Positions 1 to 9,501 of a stretch of 64,000 nt of DNA are shown here, piece by piece. The notes below the pieces were generated by a model. That model saw only the letters and a list, made by a program, of their open reading frames with translations. It was not told where the DNA came from and did no database searches. Source of the stretch: Leptospiraceae bacterium (GTDB lineage: Bacteria; Spirochaetota; Leptospiria; Leptospirales; Leptonemataceae); contig JANXCF010000002.1 in NCBI GenBank assembly GCA_025059995.1, positions 403,984-467,983 of the forward strand. The letters are read 5' to 3'. Position numbers and translations under genes: made by a program. Each line of letters opens with the position of its first letter. Position 1 is the stretch's first letter.

Positions 1-192
1 GCTCAGGATGAAGTTATTGAGTATTTGAGGGGTTTGAGAGGGATACTACCGAACTTTTTATTCTTAGAAAATGAAAATTCCTTCAATTTAGAATATGTTT
101 CTTGCAAATGCAAACGATTGGCACTTCCTATGGAAATTTTTTACCTCGAAGATTATGTGGATTCCCTATTAGCATTGCATCATTATAGCTAA
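1..192 (+). CDS. C-terminal end of a truncated gene, unknown function
   Basis: An open frame runs from the window edge to a TAA at 190-192 and gives 64 residues. It contains a CKCK motif in its middle and ends in LALHHYS. I do not recognise the family and no domain is visible. The stop codon is followed immediately by the ATG of the next gene, so the two are probably co-transcribed. The N-terminal part lies outside the window. Confidence 0.6.
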   Translation, partial: AQDEVIEYLRGLRGILPNFLFLENENSFNLEYVSCKCKRLALPMEIFYLEDYVDSLLALHHYS

Positions 193-1335
193 ATGGCAAT
201 CAAGTCTGATAGAAAATTAGAATGGTTTCGTAATCCAAAAAAAATTCAACTTATCATAGAAAAACATTTACTGAATAAAAATATTTTTCTTAGAGTTTTA
301 GATCAACCACCTGAATTAAAAATCTTAGAGATTTTACCTAATTCATTTAAACTCCATTCTGAGGTTGTTTTAGACAAAGAAAAAGAATACATTGCTTATA
401 AAGTTTTGGGTAGATACGTAGAGATACATTTTGAAGTTTTATCTCCTTATGCTGAAAAAGGGTTTTATGAAATCAATATCAAAGCCATCGGAATTTCCCT
501 TACAGAAAGAGAAAATGTTCGTATCCCTATTAAAAATAATGAAATTTATTTAACCAATTTTTTGGCAAGTAAGCATATCATTGACTCAAATACAAAGGTT
601 ATTCCCACGACCATCAAAATTGGTTTTTCGGAATTGGAAAACCAAATCAAACAATTATATGATTTTGTTAAAGTAGAGTCGTTTGAAAACTATGATTACC
701 TTTTGGATTTGGTAAAAAAAACAGGAAAAATCATTTTTATTCCCAATACTAACAATAACAACTCTTTCTCTTTGGAGCATCAAGAGGTTCTGAATTTAAA
801 AGAAATCTTTCATTCGGAATTAAACGAAGTAATTTATCGTTATCGAAAGGAGCAAGTGAAAAGTGAAATCGTAGCTCCTTTTTATTACCAAACTCATGAT
901 CGAAATTACATACCCATAGGTTATATACAAATTCGTAGCAAGCAAAAAGAACTAACTTGGGATGATGTAGAAAAAATCAAGTCTTGGAATCAGGAGCTGA
1001 TAAGTCGATTACAACAAATCAACACCATACCTATTCAAGAAAAAGAAGAAGTATTGAATATCTCTCGAAACGGTTTTCGAACAAAAATAAAACACTTAAA
1101 GCTCATAAACTACCTTTTAAGACAGTCCGGTTTTTCTTGTGATATTGTTTTTAAAGGTCACAATCCTATTAGCATATACTCTGAAATTCGCTCCAGCGTT
1201 CGAGATGATAATGGCATCTTGTATATTGGTGCAAAGATCATAGAGTTCAAAAATAAAGAGCAGAAAGAACTTTACGAACAAATCCTAAAAGCATATGAAA
1301 AACGATATGCTATTTCTCAATCCAAAGAAAGTTAA
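193..1335 (+). CDS. DUF1577-like protein of the Leptospira type
   Basis: This 380-residue, probably cytoplasmic protein has no signal peptide or membrane segment. Its general pattern matches my recollection of the DUF1577 family, which is known mainly from Leptospira. The N-terminal part (about residues 15-130) contains YKVLGRYVEIHFEVL. The C-terminal part has VLNISRNGFRTKIKH, which resembles the 'NxSxxG' core of PilZ-like domains, then IYSEIRSSVRDD. A PilZ-like fold would suggest binding of cyclic di-GMP, but that is inference and the RxxxR half of a PilZ signature is not clear. The ATG directly follows the stop of the upstream gene, and the 3' end overlaps the endonuclease gene by 41 bp. 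Confidence 0.65.
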   Translation: MAIKSDRKLEWFRNPKKIQLIIEKHLLNKNIFLRVLDQPPELKILEILPNSFKLHSEVVLDKEKEYIAYKVLGRYVEIHFEVLSPYAEKGFYEINIKAIGISLTERENVRIPIKNNEIYLTNFLASKHIIDSNTKVIPTTIKIGFSELENQIKQLYDFVKVESFENYDYLLDLVKKTGKIIFIPNTNNNNSFSLEHQEVLNLKEIFHSELNEVIYRYRKEQVKSEIVAPFYYQTHDRNYIPIGYIQIRSKQKELTWDDVEKIKSWNQELISRLQQINTIPIQEKEEVLNISRNGFRTKIKHLKLINYLLRQSGFSCDIVFKGHNPISIYSEIRSSVRDDNGILYIGAKIIEFKNKEQKELYEQILKAYEKRYAISQSKES

Positions 1336-2152
1336 AATTGTGTTTCTTTTTGCGATTTTATGGGCATTGTATCCGATTTATCCAGATACAGATGAAATTC
1401 TTTTTTTTCAACGCTTTGTTTTAGAAAAATATGACTTAAAACAAAACTACGGAAAAGGCTGTGAACTAAAGGATCCCAATGAGCAAAACTTTCGAGAGAT
1501 GAAAAAGAAATTAAGAATTCTATACATCAACCATTATCCTTATTCGTTTTATTGTCAGTGTAAAATTTTTTGGGATCCTCTGTCGAATAAACTTTATCCT
1601 GATCCTTCAAGTTGTGGATATAGAAAAAAATCTCCCAAGGCTAAGGTTTTCATCAATTGGGAGCATGTTATGCCAGCATCGAGGATTGGTGGAAAACTTC
1701 CTTGTTGGAAGGAGCGCTTGTGCTTTGATAAAGACAAAGGTAAACCCTTTCGCGGACGAAAATGCTGCAATGAAATCGATCCTTGTTTTAATATCATGGA
1801 AGGGGATGTCCATAATTTGGTTCCAGAAATCTTTGAACTCAACAATGATCGAAAAAACTTTCGATTTGGATTGATACATGGCGAAAAAAGAGAATATGGT
1901 GAATGTGATTTTGAAGTGGATACAATTTATGATGTTGCTGAACCAATGGAGTCAATTCGTGGTGATATTGCGAGAGCATATCTATATATGTCTTGGTTTT
2001 ATGGCATTCCATTAACAAACGAGGAGAAAAAACTCTTTTCTGAGTGGAATCTTCTTGATCCTCCTTCCGAAACAGAAATCAAGCTAAATAAACTAAAAGC
2101 AAGAATCCAAGGAAACGAAAACCCTTTTATTTCTTATTATAAAAAGCCCTAA
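1295..2152 (+). CDS. Secreted endonuclease I family nuclease
   Basis: The 285-residue product resembles periplasmic or extracellular endonuclease I (EndA/Vvn/Dns type), a Mg-dependent non-specific nuclease with a beta-beta-alpha-metal fold. The N-terminus is basic then hydrophobic (VKIVFLFAILWALYPIYP), consistent with a signal peptide. The catalytic region reads NWEHVMPASRIG, equivalent to the family EHVVP motif with its general-base His, followed by EGDVHNLVPE and RGDIARAYLYMSWFYG. Many cysteines (CQCK, CGY, CWKERLC, CC, CF) suggest disulfides. The start overlaps the preceding gene by 41 bp; ATG at 1307 is a possible alternative. Its likely role is nutrient scavenging or degradation of extracellular DNA (inference). 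Confidence 0.85.
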   Translation: MKNDMLFLNPKKVKIVFLFAILWALYPIYPDTDEILFFQRFVLEKYDLKQNYGKGCELKDPNEQNFREMKKKLRILYINHYPYSFYCQCKIFWDPLSNKLYPDPSSCGYRKKSPKAKVFINWEHVMPASRIGGKLPCWKERLCFDKDKGKPFRGRKCCNEIDPCFNIMEGDVHNLVPEIFELNNDRKNFRFGLIHGEKREYGECDFEVDTIYDVAEPMESIRGDIARAYLYMSWFYGIPLTNEEKKLFSEWNLLDPPSETEIKLNKLKARIQGNENPFISYYKKP

Positions 2153-2220
2153 ATTGCATATTCAATCCAAACTACAAATCAGTTGACGTAGGTTTTTCTG
2201 TTTTTTTCGTAAAATTTAAG

Positions 2221-3705
2221 ATGCTCAAACCTTTTCTTTCTTTTTTAGGGAAACAGGAATTAAAGAAGATAATTTTGTTCGTTATTGTCTTGGGAATTTT
2301 TATTAGAGCTTTGTTAGTAGAAAATTCCTTTGGTCCTTTTGCTATTGATGATTACAACCATAATGTTATCCCTGCTTATGCAATGGCTTTGGGTATCCCT
2401 GAGCAAATTCCGAATTACCGATCTCCCCTTTTTGTTTGGATATTGTCGAAGGTCTTTGATCTCGGTATGATGATAGGGATACAAGAGAAAGTTTCTTTAT
2501 TGAAATTTATGCATTTTAGTTTAGGAGTCTTTTTTTTATTTTCTAATTTGGGTTTGTATTTGTATCTAAAAAGCAAAACAGCAGATCATAGTTTGATTTC
2601 TTTAACTTTGGTTATATATAATTTCCACTTCTTGTTGGTCTATATATCTACAAAAGCTTTCGGTGAGTTTTTTTCTATTGTTTTTTTTATGGCTGGTTTG
2701 GGAATGATAGAAATCTTTCATAAGAAAAATAAGTTTCTTTTTTTGCTCGGTATTTTTGTTTTGGGATTTTCTTCGTTTTTTCGTTATCAAAATGGAATTC
2801 TTTATATAAGCTATTTGGTTTATTGGTTTCTCTTTCGAGGAAAAGATAAAGTTTTGTACTTCATTAGTATGGGGCTTCTTTTGGTGGGACTTCAAGCTCT
2901 GATAGACATTCTTTTCGGACGATACCCTTTATCTACACTTCTAAATTATCTTGTAGTAAATCAAAATGTAAGTGAAGTTTACGGAAGAACAGGGTATCAT
3001 ACTTATGTGGTTTTGTTTTTGGGGCTCAGCTTATTTCCTTTGTCCTTGTTATTTTTGAGAAGCAAAGAAAAACTATTAATCCTCACGAAAGAACACGAAG
3101 TGATTTTATTTCTTTTTTTTGTTTTTTTATTCATACATAGTCTGATTCCTCATCAAGAAGAACGTTTCATGGCACCTATTATTCCTTTGTTCTTGATTTT
3201 ACTTTCTCATCTTCTGTATCTATATCAAGATGACGTTTGGGTGAATAAAATTTACTTTCCTTTTTTTGGTATTCTACACGGAGTACTTCTATTCATCGTG
3301 ATAACAAACAATAATCAAGTTGGGTCATTTGTTCCTATTGCAAAAATATCAGATCAATTCCCATCAGCGAGAATTTATTATAAAGACGCTACTTTCGTTC
3401 GAAATCTCTACTTAACTCATTTCTTCGCTTTCCAAAAAGATATTGAGTTTATAGAAATAAAAAATTCAAATCAGACCCTTTCTGAATTAGTAAAAATCTC
3501 TCCGAAAACTCACGTAGTATTTTTAACGAATAATGAAGAACTAAAAAACGAATGGAATTTAGAAAAAGCTAACATACCTTATGATTGTAGTGATTGGATC
3601 AAAGAAACCTCATTGGTTGATGAAGTTTTATTTCGGCTCAATCCAAAGATAAACTTCAAAAGAGCTCCTTCTTTTTATTTTTATTGTGAGAAAAAATTAC
3701 ATTGA
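2221..3705 (+). CDS. GT-C membrane glycosyltransferase, GT22-like
   Basis: This 494-residue polytopic membrane protein has about ten hydrophobic segments and a soluble C-terminal tail of about 130 residues. Two motifs point to the GT22 (ALG9/PIG-B-like mannosyltransferase) branch of the GT-C superfamily. One is DDYNHNVIPAYAMALG followed by NYRSPLFVW near the N-terminus, with the loop-1 acidic residues. The other is HQEERFMAPIIPLFLIL near residue 310, matching the family H-x-E-x-R-F pattern. It probably transfers a sugar from a polyprenyl-phosphate donor to an envelope glycan; the substrate is unknown. No Shine-Dalgarno is seen. A TAAAAT hexamer at 2210-2215 lies 5 nt before the ATG. The 3' end overlaps convergent pth by 9 bp. 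Confidence 0.7.
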   Translation: MLKPFLSFLGKQELKKIILFVIVLGIFIRALLVENSFGPFAIDDYNHNVIPAYAMALGIPEQIPNYRSPLFVWILSKVFDLGMMIGIQEKVSLLKFMHFSLGVFFLFSNLGLYLYLKSKTADHSLISLTLVIYNFHFLLVYISTKAFGEFFSIVFFMAGLGMIEIFHKKNKFLFLLGIFVLGFSSFFRYQNGILYISYLVYWFLFRGKDKVLYFISMGLLLVGLQALIDILFGRYPLSTLLNYLVVNQNVSEVYGRTGYHTYVVLFLGLSLFPLSLLFLRSKEKLLILTKEHEVILFLFFVFLFIHSLIPHQEERFMAPIIPLFLILLSHLLYLYQDDVWVNKIYFPFFGILHGVLLFIVITNNNQVGSFVPIAKISDQFPSARIYYKDATFVRNLYLTHFFAFQKDIEFIEIKNSNQTLSELVKISPKTHVVFLTNNEELKNEWNLEKANIPYDCSDWIKETSLVDEVLFRLNPKINFKRAPSFYFYCEKKLH

Positions 3706-4251
3706 AGAAATGCTGATTTTTTTTATAAATTTTTCTAATAATTCCTTTACTTTTTGATAGATGATTGGGAAATCCTTTTGTTCGTCTGTAGTGAAGGGAG
3801 ATAGTAAATAATCAGCAACGGAAATACTTGGATCATGAGGTCTTCCAACACCAATCCGAATACGATTAAATTTATCACCACATTTTTGGATGATGTCCCT
3901 TAAACCGTTGTGTCCTCTGTGTCCGCCGCCTTCCTTCCATCGAACTTCTCGAAAAGGAAGTTCAATCTCATCATGAAGCACCAGCACTCTATCCAAAGGA
4001 AGGTTTTCTTCTTTGATACATTTACAGACGGCATTGCCAGATAAGTTCATATAGGTTTGGGGTTTTAGGAATTGGATTTGGGCCTCATGAAGATTTGCCT
4101 CAAAGTAGTGTCCAAGGTATTTTTCTTTCCATACGGCATGAGGGAAGAGCTCGTTTATCCACATGTCTAAGAAAATAAATCCTGCGTTGTGCCTTGTGAG
4201 TTTGTATTGAATGCCTGGGTTTCCTAAGCCAACAATCAAAAATTGATTCAT
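3697..4251 (-). CDS. pth: Peptidyl-tRNA hydrolase
   Basis: The 184-residue protein hydrolyses the ester bond of peptidyl-tRNAs released prematurely from ribosomes and recycles tRNA. It starts FLIVGLGNPG and continues KLTRHNAGF, which holds the catalytic His of the bacterial Pth family. FLKPQTYMNLSG and VLHDEIELPF, with the conserved Asp, follow, then GGGHRGHNGLRDI. Length is typical. The stop overlaps the convergent membrane glycosyltransferase gene, and the start faces a divergent gene 60 bp away. Confidence 0.95.
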   Translation of the reverse strand: MNQFLIVGLGNPGIQYKLTRHNAGFIFLDMWINELFPHAVWKEKYLGHYFEANLHEAQIQFLKPQTYMNLSGNAVCKCIKEENLPLDRVLVLHDEIELPFREVRWKEGGGHRGHNGLRDIIQKCGDKFNRIRIGVGRPHDPSISVADYLLSPFTTDEQKDFPIIYQKVKELLEKFIKKISISSM

Positions 4252-4311
4252 GATAGAAATCAGAATTCTTGGTTGTAATTAACTGAAAAGACAAAATTAT
4301 CGACGGTTTGT

Positions 4312-4992
4312 ATGATAAAGGACTCAGAGCTTTTGGTTTTGTTTGATTTTGATACCCTGATATACAACAAGAACAATGTTTGGAGGGTGGTTCATCCTTC
4401 GTTGGGGAGGGTTGGTGGGGCAGTGGACGTTTTGGTGGTATTGAATTTTTTTTTGCAGAATTTCGAAAAACCTCGCTTTGATCTTTTGGAGTATTACATT
4501 CCGTCAATATCGGATTTTCCTGTTTTTTCGGTTAAGGAAATACAAAATACTGAATGGAATTTGTTTCCCATTGGAAAATTACAAGAAGGTATTCTTCAAC
4601 ATAAAATCCGTGGAAGAAAAATGTATTTTATAACTTTGCTTAAAAATCCAAAAATCCAAGAAATTCTCTTTCATAAACTTTCTCATGTTTTAGAAGAAAA
4701 TTTGTTTTGGCAAATTCCGTGGAAAGAATACTGGGTAAAACCCAGTATCAATCAAATCAAAAGCTACGAATTCCCTCAGTTTTTAAAATTGATTTTTATC
4801 AAGAAGTTGATCAAAAGACTCAATCGCTACGAAAAAGAACAGCTTGATTTCGAAGTCAAATACAAAAGGATTTTTTACTATACGACCGATATAGAGATAC
4901 TTCATTTGTTAAGGCAATATTTTTTTGAACATTTAGAAGAATATGAATTCAAACATAAAACCGTAATTTCTTACTTAATTACAAAGACTTAG
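4312..4992 (+). CDS. Conserved-looking hypothetical protein
   Basis: A 226-residue protein that I do not recognise. It begins MIKDSELLVLFDFDTLIY, has no signal peptide or transmembrane helix, and its C-terminal half is rich in Lys, Phe and Tyr with amphipathic helices. It could be a regulatory or ring-type domain protein, but no catalytic motif is visible. The start follows a 60-bp divergent spacer with pth and no clear ribosome-binding site precedes it, so the exact start is uncertain. The gene ends exactly where the convergent PEBP gene ends. Confidence 0.6.
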   Translation: MIKDSELLVLFDFDTLIYNKNNVWRVVHPSLGRVGGAVDVLVVLNFFLQNFEKPRFDLLEYYIPSISDFPVFSVKEIQNTEWNLFPIGKLQEGILQHKIRGRKMYFITLLKNPKIQEILFHKLSHVLEENLFWQIPWKEYWVKPSINQIKSYEFPQFLKLIFIKKLIKRLNRYEKEQLDFEVKYKRIFYYTTDIEILHLLRQYFFEHLEEYEFKHKTVISYLITKT

Positions 4993-5622
4993 TTATTTCT
5001 TTAGAAACTTTGGATTCAATGTGTAAGTTCCCATGATTTCGGAATAATCAAGCACATGACCTTCCATTGCGTTGAGGACATCATTTCCAAAGAACCTTCC
5101 ACTCAAATTCAAAGAAGGAACATCCAATGCATAAACTTTAAAATAATAATGATGTATCAACTCATCATTCCAAGGTGGGCAAGGACCATCATAACCATAA
5201 TAATCACCACCCAACTCAGCATGGTTGCCAAAAAAGTTTGTATAGTCATTGATACCGCGAATACCAAAAGAAGTTTTTTGCTCCCTCTTGCCTTTTGTTA
5301 CTACGGCATCAGAGTCAGCACCTTCGGGGAGCTCCGTGATGGAAGGAGGAATATCAATCAATATCCAATGGAAAAAGTCAACCCTCTTTAACGAAATAGG
5401 AATGACTTTTCCTTCTTGGTTAACATCATCTGCCTTTGAGGGAACATCTTTATCAATACACAAAACTACAAAGGACTTTGTCTCTTTTGGGAAATCTATC
5501 CACTTTAGATGGGGACTTACATTTTTTCCAAAAACTACTTTTTCTTTTTCTGAGGGCACGCAAAAGGCATATTTTTCTGGAATACTATCTCCATGATTGA
5601 AGGAATAACTAATGAGCTTCAT
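4993..5622 (-). CDS. YbhB/YbcL family PEBP-like protein
   Basis: The 209-residue product looks like a phosphatidylethanolamine-binding protein (Raf kinase inhibitor-like, YbhB/YbcL group). Characteristic pieces are NVSPHLKWIDFP, then SFVVLCIDKDVP (the ligand-pocket acidic segment) and FFHWILIDIPPSITELPEG. Later come YYGYDGPCPPWNDE, HHYYFKVYALD and the C-terminal MEGHVLDYSEIMGTY. No signal peptide is obvious, so it is probably cytoplasmic. The bacterial family has no well-defined substrate. A strong Shine-Dalgarno (GGAGGTGAT) precedes the ATG. Confidence 0.88.
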   Translation of the reverse strand: MKLISYSFNHGDSIPEKYAFCVPSEKEKVVFGKNVSPHLKWIDFPKETKSFVVLCIDKDVPSKADDVNQEGKVIPISLKRVDFFHWILIDIPPSITELPEGADSDAVVTKGKREQKTSFGIRGINDYTNFFGNHAELGGDYYGYDGPCPPWNDELIHHYYFKVYALDVPSLNLSGRFFGNDVLNAMEGHVLDYSEIMGTYTLNPKFLKK

Positions 5623-5760
5623 ATCACCTCCATATAAAGTTTGTAAAGTTTGATTTTCCTAAAGCTTTTAAAGTAGCAAGTAGATTTTTTGATCTATGGC
5701 GTTAGCTAGTTTGGTAAAAAAGATTGTCTCAAGAATCTGGTGTCATTTACTTTATATAGA

Positions 5761-7527
5761 ATGAGAGATATTAAAAAAAGCATAATAATTCTTTTCGTTT
5801 TTGTTTATGGGATTCTTGTAATCTTTACTTTAGTTTCCGACCAGCAGTTTCGCTATTTTACTACAAAAGAAATCTCCCTTAACGACATGCAGATGTATTT
5901 ACGTCTTTTTTCGGATGATTCTAAAAAAGGACGTTATCCTGGAAGCAAAGAAATGGCAGATTTACAAACATGGTTGGTTTCAAAATACCAAGCTTTAGCA
6001 ATCTATCCCATTTTTGATGGGAAATACACAATGGAATTTTCTTTTCCAGGTAGGTATCAAAAGGTTCAAAATAGTTATATAAAAATCAAAGGTTGTGATG
6101 ATTGTGTGCTTGAAGTAGAACCTATGCCTTTGGGGGCTAATGGTTCTTATGAAGGGAAGATTATTTACGGTGATTATTGTATCGAAGAAAACTTTGATTT
6201 GAGTCGTGCAATTAGAGAAAAAAACATCACCAAAACCAATGAATATATCGTGATTTGCAAACGATATGCTCCGGAAGAAGTGAAACAAAAATTCTCGAAC
6301 GAAGCACAAAAACTCATGTCTTTTGAACACAAATACAGCAACATCCAAAGATTGGGCTTTAAAGGAGTGATCTTTCTTAAAGAGGAGGGAGATCCCTTCC
6401 GATTGGAGCATGCCTTCTTTACAAAAAAAGGGTCTGCTTTTTCTGTATTCTTGGATGAAAAAAAATATAGCGAAATGATGCGAAAGATTACTACCCATTC
6501 TGAAATTGAAGTAAGTGTTCGTTTTGATAAAGAAACCCTTTTGGGGAAAAATATTGCTGCTTCCCTCAAGCCCCTACAAGAGAATCAAAAAATCATCATC
6601 ATTGGAGCTCATTATGATCATTTGGGTTTTGGTGTGCCTCAGTTTTCGATGGGACCAATGAATGAAATTTACAATGGTGCTGATGACAATGCTTCTGGAA
6701 ATGTAGCCGTTTTGGAATTGGCAGAGTATTTCTCAAAAGAATATGAAGAAAATCCTAAGATCATTCCTGAAGATTGGAATTTGGTTTTTATTCACTTTGA
6801 TGGGGAAGAGTGGGGATTGATTGGTTCAGATAAATTTGTGAATTCAAACTACCTTCCCAAAAAGACAGTGGCTATGTTTAATTTTGATATGGTTGGACGA
6901 TATCGTGATTCTCTACAAATTCAGGGAAAAGATACAGGCGATACGATTTGGCAGAACTGGCTTGAGAAAACCATAGAAAACTTTACACAAAAAAATCCCC
7001 TCAAAGTAGTATATCTGAAAGGTGGAATAGGACCAAGTGATCATACCTCATTTTATAAAAAGAATATTTCTATCTTGTATTTTTTCACTGGGATTCATGA
7101 AGACTATCATAAGCCCACAGATGACTTTCAAAAAATTAACTACGAAAAAATGGGGCTCATCGTTAATTTAGCAAAAGAGCTAATTTTGAATTTAGTAAAC
7201 TTAGAGACTACACCTACTTTTCAAAAGGCAAAGGATGAATCAGACACAAGAAGACATCAATATCGAGTTCGTTTAGGAATCATTCCAAAAAATTATTTCA
7301 ATGGAGAAGGAATAGAGGTGGGTGGTTTCGTAGAAGGAGCTCCCATCCAAAAATCAGGAATCAAAGAAGGGGACATCATCATCCAAATTGAAGATAAAAA
7401 ACTACAATCGATTTATGATTTAATGGAGTTTCTCTCCCAAGCCGAACTAAAGAAAAAATACAAAATCTATTACAAACGAAATGGAGTAGTTTATCAAACC
7501 TACGCAGAACTCATGGGAAAAGACTAA
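5761..7527 (+). CDS. M28-family zinc aminopeptidase with PDZ domain
   Basis: The protein has an N-terminal membrane anchor or uncleaved signal (IIILFVFVYGILVIFTLV), a PA-like insert, an M28 metallopeptidase domain and a C-terminal PDZ domain (about residues 515-585). Zinc-site motifs are GAHYDHLG (near 281), NGADDNASGN (near 304), FDGEEWGLIG (near 345), FDMVGR (near 373) and GPSDHTSF followed by HEDYHKPTDD (near 423-450). The PDZ part reads GGFVEGAPIQKSGIKEGD. It probably trims peptides in the periplasm. I chose ATG at 5761 (588 aa); a GTG seven codons upstream is possible. The gene abuts the convergent AEC permease. Confidence 0.85.
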   Translation: MRDIKKSIIILFVFVYGILVIFTLVSDQQFRYFTTKEISLNDMQMYLRLFSDDSKKGRYPGSKEMADLQTWLVSKYQALAIYPIFDGKYTMEFSFPGRYQKVQNSYIKIKGCDDCVLEVEPMPLGANGSYEGKIIYGDYCIEENFDLSRAIREKNITKTNEYIVICKRYAPEEVKQKFSNEAQKLMSFEHKYSNIQRLGFKGVIFLKEEGDPFRLEHAFFTKKGSAFSVFLDEKKYSEMMRKITTHSEIEVSVRFDKETLLGKNIAASLKPLQENQKIIIIGAHYDHLGFGVPQFSMGPMNEIYNGADDNASGNVAVLELAEYFSKEYEENPKIIPEDWNLVFIHFDGEEWGLIGSDKFVNSNYLPKKTVAMFNFDMVGRYRDSLQIQGKDTGDTIWQNWLEKTIENFTQKNPLKVVYLKGGIGPSDHTSFYKKNISILYFFTGIHEDYHKPTDDFQKINYEKMGLIVNLAKELILNLVNLETTPTFQKAKDESDTRRHQYRVRLGIIPKNYFNGEGIEVGGFVEGAPIQKSGIKEGDIIIQIEDKKLQSIYDLMEFLSQAELKKKYKIYYKRNGVVYQTYAELMGKD

Positions 7528-8469
7528 TCAATGAAAAAAATACCAAAAAATTGGTGCTGTAAAAAATGACAAAGGAATTCCTAATGCGAGCATTAGAGCT
7601 ACTAAAGACGGACGGAGTTGATAAGAAATAGCAACGATACCTCCCGTAATCATGGGACCCATAGCTGCTTCAAAAATCGCAATGTGATAGACTTCTTTGG
7701 AAATATCAAGTGGGGCATACAAAATCACAATCAAAATGGGAGCTATCAGAAGTTTATAGAGAAGCCCAAAGATTAGATAGATTCCATCGTTTTTGATTTC
7801 GCTTAGTTTTAGCTGAAATCCAACGGAAAATAATGCCAAAGGTGGCAGGGTACTACCGAGTTGAAGAAGTACATTTTTCAACCAATCAGGATAAGGGAAG
7901 GGACGTAAAATCAAAGTAATCATCAACACAAAAAACGGTGGGAAAAACAAAATCCGTTTGGTGATGCTTATGAAGTCTTGGGTTTGATGTTCTGTATGAA
8001 TGGGGGTATACTTCATAGCAATCCATAGTCCCAAAGTAGATAGCATGAAGAATGTTCCTCCTTGATCGGCGATGAGCCCATAACCAAGAAATTCCTTTCC
8101 GTAAAAAGCTTCGATCATGGGAAGTCCTACGAAAGAAGTATTCCCCAAGCCAGAAGTTAAGATAAGTCCACCAGTTGTAGGTTTATCCCAACGAAAAAGT
8201 TTCGCAAAAGTATTCATGGTCAAAATACCAAAAGCGAAAACAATCCAAGGCATAAAAATCAAAGCAATCAAAGAAAACTGAAATGGAACCTCATGAATAT
8301 GATATAGTATCAATGAAGGAAGGGAAATATAAATAATAAAGGCATTCAAAACCTTTGGGGTTTCTATGGGGAATGTGATTTGGGATTTCTTCGAATAAGA
8401 AGATTCACTCCATCTTCGAAATAGAATTCCTAATAAAAAGCTTACGATAATCAAAATGATGTTGGACAT
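7528..8469 (-). CDS. AEC (auxin efflux carrier) family permease
   Basis: The 313-residue protein has about ten hydrophobic helices and the layout of bacterial AEC/malonate-malate transporters. The N-terminal half contains LNAFIIYISLPSLIL and GLGNTSFVGLPMIEAFYG, the usual NxxxxGxP helix break. The C-terminal half repeats the fold with SVGFQLKL and EAAMGPMITGGIVAI, where Gly and Pro break the helix. It sits in the inner membrane and probably exports or imports an organic anion; the substrate cannot be read from sequence. It is divergent from fmt (51 bp) and abuts the M28 peptidase gene. Confidence 0.85.
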   Translation of the reverse strand: MSNIILIIVSFLLGILFRRWSESSYSKKSQITFPIETPKVLNAFIIYISLPSLILYHIHEVPFQFSLIALIFMPWIVFAFGILTMNTFAKLFRWDKPTTGGLILTSGLGNTSFVGLPMIEAFYGKEFLGYGLIADQGGTFFMLSTLGLWIAMKYTPIHTEHQTQDFISITKRILFFPPFFVLMITLILRPFPYPDWLKNVLLQLGSTLPPLALFSVGFQLKLSEIKNDGIYLIFGLLYKLLIAPILIVILYAPLDISKEVYHIAIFEAAMGPMITGGIVAISYQLRPSLVALMLALGIPLSFFTAPIFWYFFH

Positions 8470-8520
8470 GTTTCTACCTTTTTCGGTTTTCTATCGTCGA
8501 AAAGAAAAAAATTTGGCAAT

Positions 8521-9501
8521 GTGGATGTTTGTTATTTTGGAACACCTGATTATTCTCGAGCTCTGCTTTGGGAATTATCAAAACACCATCGAATCGTTTG
8601 TGTGATTTCAAATCCTGATTCTATATCCGACCGAAGTCGAAAGTGGAAACCTTCTCCGGTTTCAGAATTAGCATTAGAACAAGGATGGAAATTACTTCGA
8701 CCTCAAAAACTCAAGGACCCAGAATTTTTAGAAGAATTTTTCTCCAACAAATATGATATTGGGATTGTATTCTCTTATGGAAAGATTTTACCAAAAGAAC
8801 TTTTAGAGATCCCCAAATATGGGATTTTGAATCTCCATGGTTCTTTGTTGCCGGATCTTCGTGGAGCTTCGCCTTTACAAACTGCCATCATGAAAGGTTA
8901 TACAAAAAGTGGATGGACCTTACAAAAGGTTTCAGAAAAAATGGATGAGGGGGATATTGTAGCTCAAGTGGCTTTCGAAATCCAAGAAGAAGAAACCACG
9001 GGCGAACTCTTACAAAGGGTCCTTCCATTGGGGATTGAATTGGTTTTGGAGGTTTTAGGAGATTTGGAACGCTATCTTCTTAAATCCAGAAAGCAGGATC
9101 CAAGCTTAGCAACTTATTGTTATAAAATCACAGATGAAGTAAGTCGAATTGATTGGAAGAAATCTTCTCAAGAAATCCATAATTTGATTCGAGCTCTCAA
9201 TCCAAACCCAATCGCCCATACAACACTAAAAAAGCATGATTCTCAAGAAATCTTTCCCATAAAGATTTATCGTTCTCGATGGAAGATGGAACCAGAAATC
9301 CAAAGACTTTTAGAACCCCATTCTCATGACGAAGAAGGAAAAATTGTTTTTTTGAAGTATCAAAAAAAGAATCGAATTTTTGTGAAGACAAGTGATGGAT
9401 GGATAGAAATATTGGAATTACAATATCCTAATAAAAAAATTCTTAATGCCCATGATTTCGTGAATGGAAAATTCATCCAAGAAGGAGAAAAATTTATATG
9501 A
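8521..9501 (+). CDS. fmt: Methionyl-tRNA formyltransferase
   Basis: The 326-residue enzyme formylates Met-tRNA-fMet with 10-formyl-tetrahydrofolate. It starts (GTG)DVCYFGTPDYS, matching the family N-terminus. The catalytic core is LNLHGSLLPDLRGASPLQTAI, carrying the Asn, His and, further on, the DEGDIVAQ Asp. The C-terminal OB-like tRNA-binding domain begins near residue 205. I took the GTG because the reading starts exactly at the conserved N-terminus. The last four bases (ATGA) overlap the PASTA gene start, so the two are translationally coupled. Confidence 0.95.
   Translation: MDVCYFGTPDYSRALLWELSKHHRIVCVISNPDSISDRSRKWKPSPVSELALEQGWKLLRPQKLKDPEFLEEFFSNKYDIGIVFSYGKILPKELLEIPKYGILNLHGSLLPDLRGASPLQTAIMKGYTKSGWTLQKVSEKMDEGDIVAQVAFEIQEEETTGELLQRVLPLGIELVLEVLGDLERYLLKSRKQDPSLATYCYKITDEVSRIDWKKSSQEIHNLIRALNPNPIAHTTLKKHDSQEIFPIKIYRSRWKMEPEIQRLLEPHSHDEEGKIVFLKYQKKNRIFVKTSDGWIEILELQYPNKKILNAHDFVNGKFIQEGEKFI

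Noticed and set aside
5635..5652. Two AAAGTTTG copies upstream of the PEBP gene
   Set aside because: A short AT-rich direct repeat with no symmetry and no second instance upstream of other genes.
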